Assembly (NCBI GenBank): GCA_964455395.1
Contig: CAYVWB010000118.1
Span: forward strand, 1 to 7,848
Reading direction: 5' to 3'
DNA from: CAYVWB01 sp964455395
GTDB lineage: Bacteria; Desulfobacterota; Desulfovibrionia; Desulfovibrionales; Desulfovibrionaceae
Length of the DNA: 7,848 bases
The notes beneath the pieces were generated by a model, which ran no database searches, was not told where the DNA came from, and saw nothing but the letters and a program-made list of their open reading frames with translations. Positions 1 through 7,326 of this stretch are shown here, piece by piece; within the stretch, counting starts at the first letter, position 1, and every line of letters starts with the position of its first letter. The translations under genes were made by a program, and so were the position numbers.

Positions 1-237
1 TGTCTCTCATCCAACGAAAATAACACCGATCAAGCAATGGTAATCAACGTCGCACGCTCCCTCGGTGGAGCGCAAGGTGGGGCAGCAATGAAAGAAACAG
101 CGTTGGAAAGCATCGGTGACACGCCAATGCTTGAAACACCGCAACCTCACCGCCTGCTTGTGCCCTGGCAGACAGCGATCTATCTGGTTGCTTGCTTGCG
201 AGATCGCGGTGAGCGTGGAGAAGTGCGCGGGGGCGGG
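1..237. repeat. Tandem ~300-bp repeat, unit 1 (5' part outside the window)
   Basis: This is the first visible copy of a long tandem repeat. It enters the window at the segment reading tgtctctcatccaacgaaaa, which matches the interior of the later copies. Landmarks in order are a caatgg box, a gctccct..ggtggag box (a small GCTCC/GGAGC hairpin here), a ggtgacacgccaatg box, gcaacctcaccgcctgc, and the closing gcggtgagcgtgg box (206-218). CTCACCGC (146-153) can pair with GCGGTGAG (206-213). No open frame is conserved between copies, so I treat it as non-coding. Its class is unknown to me. Confidence 0.85.
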
Positions 238-543
238 GTGTGGAAACAGCAGTGGAAACAGCGGTGATGATCCAAGGGTGGGCGCGCCGCAAAACGATGA
301 AACGCCATCGTCTCAATCCCATTGTCTCTTCTCCAAGGAAAACGAAGAGAACACCGGGCAAGCAATGGCCATCAACGCCGCGCTCCCCCCCGGTGGAGAG
401 CAAGGTGGGCCAGCGTTGGAAAGCATCAGCGACACTCCAAGGATTGACACACTGCAACCTCACCGCTTGCCTATGCCTCGGCAGACAGGAAGATGCCTGG
501 TCGGCTGCGGGTCGCGGTGAGCGTGGGGAAGTGAGCAAGCGGG
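238..543. repeat. Tandem ~300-bp repeat, unit 2
   Basis: This is the first complete copy. It opens with gtgtggaaacagcagtggaa, that is, two copies of a gtggaaacagc micro-repeat, where units 3 and 4 have one. The gatgatcc landmark is at 266, followed by the hairpin ACGATG-aaacgc-CATCGT (294-311), a C-run then ggtggagagc, gcaacctcaccgc, and gcggtgagcgtgggg. The next gatgatcc is at 560, giving a spacing of 294 bp. CTCACCGC (459-466) can pair with GCGGTGAG (514-521). Confidence 0.88.
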
Positions 544-846
544 GTGTGGAAACAGCGGTGATGATCCGAGGGTGGGCGCATCGCAAAACGATGAAATGCC
601 CTCGTCTCGATCCCATTGGCTCTCATCCAAGGAAAACGAAGGGAACACCGGGAAAGCAATGGTCAGCAACGGCGCGCTCCCCCCGGTGGAGAGCAATGCG
701 GGCCAGCGGTGAAAGGAAACAGCGGTGGAAATATCAACGACACTCCAATGGCAGAAACACTGCAAACTCACCGCCTGCCTGTGCCTTGGCAGATTGCAAT
801 CTGTCTGGTCGGCTGCGGGTTGTGGTAAGCGTGGGGGAAGGCGGAG
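544..846. repeat. Tandem ~300-bp repeat, unit 3
   Basis: This copy aligns with unit 2 throughout; its gatgatcc landmark is at 560 and the next copy's is at 863, a 303-bp spacing. The small hairpin seen in other copies is broken here (ACGATG-aaatgc-CCTCGT), as is the long-range pairing (CTCACCGC at 767-774 now faces GTGGTAAG). It contains a perfect 14-bp palindrome CAGATTGCAATCTG at 790-803 that the other copies only partly share. The lack of compensatory change argues against a conserved RNA structure. Confidence 0.88.
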
Positions 847-1112
847 GTGTGGAAACAGCGGTGATGATCCAAGGGCGGACGCACCGTAAAACGATGAAAC
901 GCCATCGTCTCAATCCCTTGTCTCTCCTACAACGAAAACGAAGAGAACACCGATCAAGCAATGGCCATCAACAACGCACGCTCCCTCCGGTGGAGAGCAA
1001 GGCGGAAACATCGGTGGAAACATCCGGTGACACGCCAATGTCAGAAACACTGCAACCTCACTGCCTGTAATCTGTCCGGTCGCTTGCGGGTTGCGGTGAG
1101 CGTGGGGGAAGA
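847..1112. repeat. Tandem ~300-bp repeat, unit 4 (internally deleted)
   Basis: This is the last copy of the left array, with gatgatcc at 863 and the ACGATG/CATCGT hairpin. Relative to unit 2 it lacks one base near 920 and about 16 bases between cctg and aatctg near 1066. The single-base deletion shifts any reading frame, which is good evidence that the repeat is not translated. It closes with tcgcttgcgggttgcggtga (1080-1099), and homology ends at about 1112, just before the strong hairpin. Confidence 0.88.
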
Positions 1113-1123
1113 GTAGAGGAAGA

Positions 1124-1157
1124 GACCCAGGATGCGGGTTATCCCGTATCCTGGGTC
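1124..1157. terminator. Strong 15-bp stem hairpin downstream of the operon, possible terminator
   Basis: The left arm is 1124-1138 (gacccaggatgcggg), the loop ttat at 1139-1142, and the right arm 1143-1157 (cccgtatcctgggtc). Fourteen of 15 positions are Watson-Crick; the other is a G.U wobble in plus-strand RNA and an A.C mismatch in minus-strand RNA. It lies about 175 nt past the stop of the giant gene, and on the minus strand it is followed by a pyrimidine-rich tctcttcctctac stretch rather than a clean T-run. It could terminate the leftward operon, but since pairing is slightly better on the plus strand and there is no U-tract, a repetitive palindromic element is an alternative. Confidence 0.5.
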
Positions 1158-1173
1158 ATTGTCATACAGGGTG

Positions 1174-1200
1174 GTATGTGTTCAAGGCATTGACACATAC
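1174..1200. other. Small inverted repeat (8-bp arms)
   Basis: GTATGTGT at 1174-1181 and ACACATAC at 1193-1200 are perfect inverted arms around an 11-nt loop. It lies between the giant gene's stop and the larger hairpin. It has no T-tract on either side and no recognised role; it may contribute to 3'-end formation. Confidence 0.4.
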
Positions 1201-1265
1201 TAAAGCGAGGGAATACTGCCCTGATCGACCATCTCTCCCCACCCATTCTCTGCCTCCCACATCTA

Positions 1266-1292
1266 CTGAAACGCGCGATTCTCAATCCATTG
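1266..1292. repeat. Short remnant of the ~300-bp repeat
   Basis: TGAAACGC (1267-1274), a 6-nt gap, then CTCAATCCATTG (1281-1292) reproduce the spacing and sequence of the block at 7730-7755 in the right-hand repeat copy (about 21 of 26 positions identical). This places repeat-derived sequence to within about 40 bp of the giant gene's stop codon. A chance match is possible because the piece is short. Confidence 0.4.
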
Positions 1293-1332
1293 GGAGTGGC
1301 TTCGGAACGGATGGGCTTTGCGGCCAGGACAG

Positions 1333-4300
1333 CTATTCGCGCAAGACCAACGGCAGGTAGATCTTGGACCGCTCGTCAGTCACGATCACCCACCCGCTGC
1401 GTCCGTACACAGTGTAAGTATAGACGCCGGGGTAGGCGAAGGCGCGCCGGTAGACCCGGCCCGGCTCCAGATAGCCGGAATCGAAGCCGCGCGTGTCCTG
1501 CAGCGCGTCGCGCTCGCTGAGCACCTGGAAGATGGGGTTCTCGCTCCACCTGATCAGATCGTCGATGGTGTTGGTCTCGCTCAGCGCCGAGGTCCACTCG
1601 ACCACGCTGCCCACCGGCACGGTGATGACCGCCGGATCGAGATGCACGCCAACCCACAGCGTGCCTCCGCCGACCTCCATCGGCGCGGGCATCACGGTAA
1701 CGGAGTAGACGTCAACGTCCTCGACCCACGGCGTGTACGGCACGTTGACGTGGACGATCTGCGTGATCACCTCGACGACGGGACTGCGCCACGCTTGGTA
1801 GCCGTCAATGCCCTCGACCTGGATGTAGTAGTGACCGGGCGGGGTGAAGAAAGCGTAGTAGCCGGTGGTGGTGATGCCGTCGGGATAGGTGTCGTCCGTG
1901 ACTTGCGGGTTGACCTGATCCTCGTAGAGGTGCGCGGGCCATGGCACCCAGCCGCCCCAGTGCGGCATAGAAACATAAGCCGTCACCGTCACCCCAGAGA
2001 TTGCCTCCACTGGGTTGAACGAGCCGCCCATTGTGGGGTCGTAGTAGCCGCCTTTGTCCACGTTGAAGACGTACCCATCCGGGTCAATGAGTACGACGCC
2101 GGATTCCTTATCCACCTCCTCGCCGCACTGACTCTCGATGATCACGTGACGCGACTCGACGGCGATGTCGAAATGGTACCAATGCCCCTCGCGGCTGGCG
2201 GGCGTGTAGACCGCGCCGTCAACCGTGACGGTCATCGCCTGCGTGGCCTCCGTGCAACAGGAATAGAGGTGTAGTTGTGTATCGCGGTAGCCCACGTCTC
2301 TGGGGATCTGCCAATCCCTGGTCCGCCGCGTCCCAGTACGCGCGCTTCTAAAGACGTAGTTGTGGGTCCGTCCGTGGTACGTCGCTTCCCAGTAAGAGGT
2401 CTGTGGACACCAGCCACCCACCGAGGGGCCGCCTAACCAGATCTCGTTGGAAGCCGCGCTGATCTCATCTCCATGCGCGGATTTGGCAACGAAGTAGTGC
2501 GTCTGCCACGCATCGCCGGCGCCAGGCAGCACGTTCACCGTGACAGTGAAGCGTCCATGCGCATCTGCTAGGGTCTGGGCCACCGGGATGTTCGGCTCAT
2601 CCAGGCTCGTATTGGTCATATAGATCGTGACCGTCACTCCGCGCTGCGCCACGCCGCGAAACTCGATGGGGAGTCCGGCGCAGGTCTCACCGCTCTCCGG
2701 GAAAGCGATATGCGGCGGCATCAGTGGCATAGGCGGTACTGCTATCTCGACATGAGCGCTGTCGGTATAGACTTCACTGCCCGTGCCCTGGCTTCTGGGG
2801 GTCTCGTAGACCTGTTCGATCTGGTTAGTCACGGTGAGCGGTTCGGCAGAAGTGGTCGAACCTTGCAAACGCAGCCATCCGCTATCGCCCTCCTGCACAT
2901 ACGCTGTGGCATCGAAGCGTAGTGTCGGCGGCCCGCCCGACATTTTCAGCGCGGGTTGGCTGAGTTGGCGTTCGAGGGTCAAGTCCGCCGGCCAGTGATC
3001 GGTGAGGGTGTGTTGGGTGACCGGCGGTAGGGCGGGATCGGCGGTTTGGTAGCGGTAACGCACCAGGTACTCGACGTTCCACTGCGGGGTCAGCGCGTCT
3101 ACTTGTGCATCGTAGGTCATCATCACGCGGGGATCGTGCGCGCCCTTCTCCAGTTCCATCTTGACCGGATAAGTCGTGACGGTGTCCTCGTTTTCGGCGT
3201 GGGGATCACACTCGACGCCTGGCTGGGCTGCGATGACGGCTGCGACGTCCACCCCATCATCCAACCACTGCTGCGGCTCCACCTGCACCTGGATGGCGCC
3301 CTCCGCCCCTGCTGCCAGGTCACCCAGATGCCAGACCTTGGTGCGCTGATCGGGCGAGGTGAAATCGGCGACAGGATCGGAGGCCGAGAAACGCGCGCCC
3401 GCTGGCGCGGTGATGGTGATGCTGGTGTTGCGCGCCACACCGGGGGCAGCGTGATCATCCAGGTTGGCGTAGTCGAAGACGACATCATAGCGCTTGTGGG
3501 TCCCATCGCTGTACTGCGGATTACGCTCCGGCCCCGCGCCCATAATCGTCAGATCGGGGCACAGGACGGTGGTATCCACCTGCGCCTCCCACACGTAGGC
3601 GACGCCGTCAATTTCGGCCTGCGCCTCATTGTGGATGAGGCCGCATTCGACGCCGCCGCAAGCCTCGACGGTCACATCGAAGGTGATGAGCACGTCTTTG
3701 TCGGGTTCGAGTTCGCCCGACCAGGTCAGGCGGTCGTTAACGACTTCCCACACGCCCCCGGTAGCCAGGGCCGAACCGGGCACATACGCTGTCCCCTCGG
3801 GGATCGCGTCCTCCAGCGTGACATTCGCGGGCAGTACGCCGGTGTTGGTGACCCAGAGCGCGTAGACAATGGTGTCGCCCACCTCGACCTCATCCGCATC
3901 CGCCGCCTTGGTCAGTGCCAGGTCATAGCCGCCCAATTCGTACACCGTCGTCGTCGCGGTATCCGTGTTGTTGAGCGTGACCGCTTCGGCGGTAGTGCTG
4001 CTGATGGCGACGTGATTGATCAGCGCCGTGCCATCTTCCAGGCCCTCGCCCACGACGACGCGGACCGTGGCCGTCGCGGTCTCGCCGGGCGCCAGGTCGT
4101 CCAGGTTCCAAACCAGCGGATCGGTGCTATCGGGGGACGGATCAGCGCTCTGGAAGTTGACGCCGCCGGGCAGCGTGTCGGTCAAGGTCACGGTGTAAGC
4201 CGTGACGCCGCCCGCATTGCCCCAACTGAGATTGTAGAGCAGCGGCGCGCCCGGCTCGACGAAGGGCGGGGCCGTCTTTTCCACCCACAGATCGGGCACG

Positions 4301-6657
4301 AGCGGGACGTAGGTGAGGGTCGTGGTGACCGCGTCGGCGTTGTCCGCCTCGTTCAGGTCGATGGCGTTGAGCACGGCGACGCTGGCCGTGTTGGTCAACA
4401 CCCCGTCGTAATCGGCGGTAGACGTGATCCAGACGGTGATGAGGCGCTGCGTATCCGTCGCCACATTGTAGAGCGTGCAAGTGAGGCTGGCGCCATCTGT
4501 CGCGCAGTCCCCGCCGGACGCGCTCATCACGGCGACGACGGTAGTCGGTACGACTGTATCCACCACGCGGACATCGGCGGCCAACTCCGAGGTAACGGCG
4601 TTGGTGACGGTGAGTGTGTAGACCAGCATCTCGCCCGCATTGCCGCTGGCGGGGCCGCTCTTGCTCAGGGCAAAGTCCGCATAATAGGGATACTCGTCCG
4701 CGCCGAGGTCGGGGGCATTGCCCATCGGGCGCGGTTGGCCGTCTATATCCTCGCTGATGGCGGCGGCGACGCCGTCCGCGGTGACGATACCCACGTCTAG
4801 AGCGTCGGAGTCAACGGTGAGGTGGTAGCCGTCGGCGGCGAAGGCGGCTGTGCCGGTGATGGCGCCGAAGTTATCCACCAACCCTACCGTGGGCGTCAGC
4901 ACGCTATCCCACAGAGTGAGGGTGGTGGTGACCATCCCGCTCTGCACTTCGATGCCCACGCCGGCGCTGACGACCAAGGTATTGGTGAGAACGGCCGTGC
5001 CATTTTCATACACATAGATGGCGTTGGGCCCATCATTTCGCGCCAGGGTCGTGTGCCACAGATGGACCGGGGCGCTCCGCACGGCCAAACCTGCACCGGA
5101 ACCGCTGGCTGTATTTTCGACGATGACATTGTTGACCAATTTTGCACTGCCGGCGACTTGCACCCCGCCGCCGTTGCCGGTGGTAGTGTTGGCATAGACC
5201 AGGTTGCCCGCGACCACGTTGCCACTGCCGGTCAGATACATCCCACCGCCGCCATTGTCGCGGGTGGCATTGTGATGAATTTGGTTGGCAGACAGAAACG
5301 AGTTGGTGGTACCCGCATACAGGCCGCCGCCAAAACCACTGTCATATTCCAACCCGTCATTGCCATAAACCTGGTTTTCGACAAAGGTAAGGCGATCGCC
5401 GACCAGATAAACCCCACCCCCATGATGTGAGGAGGTATTGCTGTACACCTCGTTGTGGGCGATCTGACTATCGGCAATGTCTTGTGTGTACAGGCCGCCG
5501 CCGCGACCGACGGATCGGGTAGCCGAACTGCCACGAGCCGCATTGCCGTAGAGGGTGTTGTGGGTAAAGGTGAGGTACGCGCCACCCTCAACCCGCACCC
5601 CGCCCCCTTGCGGATGGTTGCGCCAATCCCCCCAAACGGTGTTGCTGTAAATCTGATTGGCAGTAATCAGCACATGGTCGCTGTCCCATAAATCAAGGCC
5701 GCCGCCGCCGCGCCAATAGTTGGTATCGCCAGAGGGGGTATCCAGTTGCACCTCGTTGTTGTAGATGCGGTTATTTTCTAGCCGGGCATAATCGCTTTCG
5801 ACCAGGGAAATGCCCCCGCCCTGGCTGACATAAGAAGGCCCGGCCTGATTTTCGTAAATCTCATTGTCCTCCAAGACGAGGTAGGGGCTGTTGTAGGCAT
5901 GGATGCCGCCGCCCCGGCTGCTGGCGGTGCGATAAGCGAGGTTGTGGTGGATGTGATTGCCGCGCAGTGTCACCCCGGCGGCGGATTCGATGGAAAGGGC
6001 GCCGCCAAAGTCGGCCTGGTTGTTGTAAAAGTTGTTGTGGGCGATTAGGGCGCTGCCGCTGCTGATGTATAAGCCGCCGCCCCGGTTTTGAAAACCGGTG
6101 GAATGCCCGTTCTCGCGGAAGGTGCAGTTGGTAATGGTGGCACTGGCTTGGGTGAGGTAGACGCCGCTGCCTTTGGGGGCGTCCAGAGCGTAGCCGTCGT
6201 AAATATCCAGCCCCTCAAGAGTGACGGTGATGTCGGGGCCGGTGGCGTAGATGACACGGCCGTTGCTCTGCGCATCCAACGTGGTGGTGTAGAGGGCGGG
6301 GTCCCAGGCGGAAAAGTCGGCGTTGGCGCCGCCACGCAGCGTCAGGCTCTTGCTGATGTAGACCATCTGGCTGAGGCCGCCATAAGCGTTGACGCCGGTG
6401 TAGACGCCCGTAGCGACCCACACCTCATCGGTGGGATCGTCCACGGCGTCCACGGCGTCTTGTACCGTGGTGTAGCAGGGCGTCTCACCGCCGCAGTTAC
6501 CATCGACAGAGACATAATACACATCGTGTCCATCCGGCCCCTGCGCCAACACCGGCGGCGGGCCATTATCCCCTGCTCCAAGCAGCGCGAGCGCGCCGCC
6601 AATGAGCAACAGGGCCAATACGAGAGAACCTGCAAGTGACTTGAGTTTCCTGTTCAT
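1333..6657 (-). CDS. Giant exported protein: parallel beta-helix, DUF11 repeats, Ig-like and cupredoxin-like domains
   Basis: The product is 1774 residues. The start ATG at 6657 has an AAGGAG box 7 nt upstream (6665-6670). A signal peptide (MNRKLK, hydrophobic core about 8-26, likely cleavage near VLAQ-G about 38-40) indicates export. Residues about 46-655 form a right-handed parallel beta-helix: a PCYTTVQDAVDA entry motif, about 12 coils marked by GGG(L/I/V) turns with N-x-(I/V)-(Y/H)-x-N strands, and a closing APDLGADEY. DUF11-like modules start near 660, 787 and 910, with a divergent fourth near 1034. An Ig-like module follows (about 1314-1408), then a carboxypeptidase-regulatory-like module (about 1520-1640; GYYAFFTPPGHYY), then a cupredoxin-like domain (about 1663-1760) lacking the His/Cys copper ligands. 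The C-terminus is IYLPLVLRE. There is no LPXTG or C-terminal membrane segment. Cysteines are scattered in pairs (for example NCGGETPC, GDCATDGASLTC), suggesting disulfides. It is probably a surface or secreted adhesin/binding protein; no catalytic site is evident, and a polysaccharide-binding or lyase role for the helix cannot be excluded. Confidence 0.93.
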   Translation of the reverse strand: MNRKLKSLAGSLVLALLLIGGALALLGAGDNGPPPVLAQGPDGHDVYYVSVDGNCGGETPCYTTVQDAVDAVDDPTDEVWVATGVYTGVNAYGGLSQMVYISKSLTLRGGANADFSAWDPALYTTTLDAQSNGRVIYATGPDITVTLEGLDIYDGYALDAPKGSGVYLTQASATITNCTFRENGHSTGFQNRGGGLYISSGSALIAHNNFYNNQADFGGALSIESAAGVTLRGNHIHHNLAYRTASSRGGGIHAYNSPYLVLEDNEIYENQAGPSYVSQGGGISLVESDYARLENNRIYNNEVQLDTPSGDTNYWRGGGGLDLWDSDHVLITANQIYSNTVWGDWRNHPQGGGVRVEGGAYLTFTHNTLYGNAARGSSATRSVGRGGGLYTQDIADSQIAHNEVYSNTSSHHGGGVYLVGDRLTFVENQVYGNDGLEYDSGFGGGLYAGTTNSFLSANQIHHNATRDNGGGGMYLTGSGNVVAGNLVYANTTTGNGGGVQVAGSAKLVNNVIVENTASGSGAGLAVRSAPVHLWHTTLARNDGPNAIYVYENGTAVLTNTLVVSAGVGIEVQSGMVTTTLTLWDSVLTPTVGLVDNFGAITGTAAFAADGYHLTVDSDALDVGIVTADGVAAAISEDIDGQPRPMGNAPDLGADEYPYYADFALSKSGPASGNAGEMLVYTLTVTNAVTSELAADVRVVDTVVPTTVVAVMSASGGDCATDGASLTCTLYNVATDTQRLITVWITSTADYDGVLTNTASVAVLNAIDLNEADNADAVTTTLTYVPLVPDLWVEKTAPPFVEPGAPLLYNLSWGNAGGVTAYTVTLTDTLPGGVNFQSADPSPDSTDPLVWNLDDLAPGETATATVRVVVGEGLEDGTALINHVAISSTTAEAVTLNNTDTATTTVYELGGYDLALTKAADADEVEVGDTIVYALWVTNTGVLPANVTLEDAIPEGTAYVPGSALATGGVWEVVNDRLTWSGELEPDKDVLITFDVTVEACGGVECGLIHNEAQAEIDGVAYVWEAQVDTTVLCPDLTIMGAGPERNPQYSDGTHKRYDVVFDYANLDDHAAPGVARNTSITITAPAGARFSASDPVADFTSPDQRTKVWHLGDLAAGAEGAIQVQVEPQQWLDDGVDVAAVIAAQPGVECDPHAENEDTVTTYPVKMELEKGAHDPRVMMTYDAQVDALTPQWNVEYLVRYRYQTADPALPPVTQHTLTDHWPADLTLERQLSQPALKMSGGPPTLRFDATAYVQEGDSGWLRLQGSTTSAEPLTVTNQIEQVYETPRSQGTGSEVYTDSAHVEIAVPPMPLMPPHIAFPESGETCAGLPIEFRGVAQRGVTVTIYMTNTSLDEPNIPVAQTLADAHGRFTVTVNVLPGAGDAWQTHYFVAKSAHGDEISAASNEIWLGGPSVGGWCPQTSYWEATYHGRTHNYVFRSARTGTRRTRDWQIPRDVGYRDTQLHLYSCCTEATQAMTVTVDGAVYTPASREGHWYHFDIAVESRHVIIESQCGEEVDKESGVVLIDPDGYVFNVDKGGYYDPTMGGSFNPVEAISGVTVTAYVSMPHWGGWVPWPAHLYEDQVNPQVTDDTYPDGITTTGYYAFFTPPGHYYIQVEGIDGYQAWRSPVVEVITQIVHVNVPYTPWVEDVDVYSVTVMPAPMEVGGGTLWVGVHLDPAVITVPVGSVVEWTSALSETNTIDDLIRWSENPIFQVLSERDALQDTRGFDSGYLEPGRVYRRAFAYPGVYTYTVYGRSGWVIVTDERSKIYLPLVLRE

Positions 6658-6664
6658 CTGTGAT

Positions 6665-6670
6665 CTCCTT
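6665..6670 (-). promoter_or_regulatory. Ribosome binding site of the giant exported protein
   Basis: On the minus strand AAGGAG is separated by 7 nt (ATCACAG) from the ATG at 6657. It sits inside the 19-nt gap after the tetR stop codon. No promoter is visible in that gap, so the gene most likely depends on the transcript started upstream of tetR. Confidence 0.8.
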
Positions 6671-6676
6671 GATTAA

Positions 6677-7279
6677 CTATGAATGACTGACTAATCCGCG
6701 AAATATCAACCGGACGCCGTAGCGCAACTGCGCTTTGACGTCCACCTCCTCCGGCGCGTAGACCCAGTGCAGGGTCGTGCCACTCAACAGCGCGTCCAGC
6801 GCCCACGCTGCCTGGCGCGCATCTGTCGGCGCGAACTCGCCGCTCTCAATGCCCTCTGTGATGATGGCCTCCAGCAGCCCGGTCAACCGGTGCATAAAAT
6901 CGGCGATCACCGCGCGCACGTCCTCGCGGCGCAGGCCCAGGGCGCAGAACTCGTAAAAGATGGGCATCAGCGGCAGCACTTTTGCCTCCTCGGCGATGAG
7001 CGTCTCGTAATAGGCGGTGAGCCGCTCGGTGGCCGTGTCGGGTGTTTCAGCAGCGGTCTGCAAATCCGCCAACTCCTGGGCGAAGAGTTGCTCGGCGATA
7101 GCGTGGATGAGCGCGTCCTTGCTGTCGAAATAGAGATAAATCGTGGCCTTGTTGATGCCGATCTCATCAGCGATGTCCTCCATCGTGGCGCTGTCGAAGC
7201 CTTTCTTGGCGAAGACGACGGTGGCGGCCTCGATGATCTGGGCGGTGCGCATCTCGCTCACGTCGGGTCTGGGGGTCAT
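6677..7279 (-). CDS. TetR/AcrR-family transcriptional repressor
   Basis: The product is a 200-residue DNA-binding regulator, the usual TetR-family length, expected to act as a cytoplasmic dimer. The N-terminal domain shows the family pattern: IIEAATVVFAKKGFDSATM leads into the helix-turn-helix DIADEIGINKATIYLYF (about residues 35-51), followed by SKDAL. The C-terminal all-helical ligand-binding half (about 60-200) ends in a typical helix pair around LLSGTTLHWVYAPEEV and QLRYGVRLIFRGL; its ligand cannot be predicted. I chose the ATG at 7279 because AGGAGG (7285-7290) lies 5 nt upstream; the GTG at 7285 overlaps that box and is unlikely to be the start. It is promoter-proximal in a two-gene unit with the giant exported protein 19 nt downstream. 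A palindrome over its own promoter suggests autorepression, and by extension control of the exported protein. Confidence 0.95.
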   Translation of the reverse strand: MTPRPDVSEMRTAQIIEAATVVFAKKGFDSATMEDIADEIGINKATIYLYFDSKDALIHAIAEQLFAQELADLQTAAETPDTATERLTAYYETLIAEEAKVLPLMPIFYEFCALGLRREDVRAVIADFMHRLTGLLEAIITEGIESGEFAPTDARQAAWALDALLSGTTLHWVYAPEEVDVKAQLRYGVRLIFRGLVSHS

Positions 7280-7284
7280 AAACA

Positions 7285-7290
7285 CCTCCT
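7285..7290 (-). promoter_or_regulatory. Ribosome binding site of tetR (decides the start codon)
   Basis: The box is AGGAGG on the minus strand, a full consensus Shine-Dalgarno sequence 5 nt before the ATG at 7279. The competing GTG (7283-7285) shares a base with the box itself, so translation from it is implausible. This shortens the longest open frame by two residues. Confidence 0.85.
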
Positions 7291-7298
7291 GTAAAAAT

Positions 7299-7326
7299 AA
7301 TGATAACTTACTAGTTAGTCATCATT
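7299..7326. promoter_or_regulatory. Candidate TetR operator, 28-bp imperfect palindrome
   Basis: The dyad axis lies between 7312 and 7313; 12 of 14 base pairs are symmetrical (mismatches at 7305/7320 and 7309/7316). The minus-strand half-sites read ATGATGACTAACT and AGTAAGTTATCAT, centred on CTAG. It overlaps the -10 box and the predicted transcription start of the tetR promoter, the classic position for steric repression. The size and alternating ACT-n-ACT pattern suit TetR-family dimers. Binding by the adjacent regulator is inferred. Confidence 0.75.

Noticed and set aside
240..1070. 276-residue plus-strand open frame running through the repeat units
   Set aside because: Unit lengths of 294 and 303 bp happen to keep the frame, but a one-base deletion in unit 4 makes the encoded peptide differ completely between copies, the antisense strand is open as well, and there is no ribosome binding site or recognisable domain.
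1..1112. CRISPR array
   Set aside because: The units are about 300 bp and similar over their whole length; there are no short constant repeats separated by unique spacers, and no cas genes.
1300..1332. Intrinsic terminator immediately after the giant gene's stop
   Set aside because: Only a short GGC/GCC pairing is available and there is no T-run; the hairpins further downstream are better candidates.
1318..2274. Plus-strand open frame of 318 codons opposite the 3' end of the giant gene
   Set aside because: It is antisense to the cupredoxin-like and carboxypeptidase-regulatory-like domains, with no start signal and no motif.
3046..4800. Long plus-strand open frame of 584 codons opposite the giant gene
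   Set aside because: It is the antisense shadow of a GC-rich, strongly supported coding region with clear domains; its translation is low-complexity, rich in His, Arg, Gly and Asp, and lacks any family motif.
6658..6676. Independent promoter for the giant gene in the gap after tetR
   Set aside because: The gap is only 19 nt and holds the ribosome binding site; I see no -35/-10 pair there.
7280..7285. GTG at 7285 as the tetR start
   Set aside because: It overlaps the AGGAGG ribosome binding site; the ATG six bases downstream has correct spacing.
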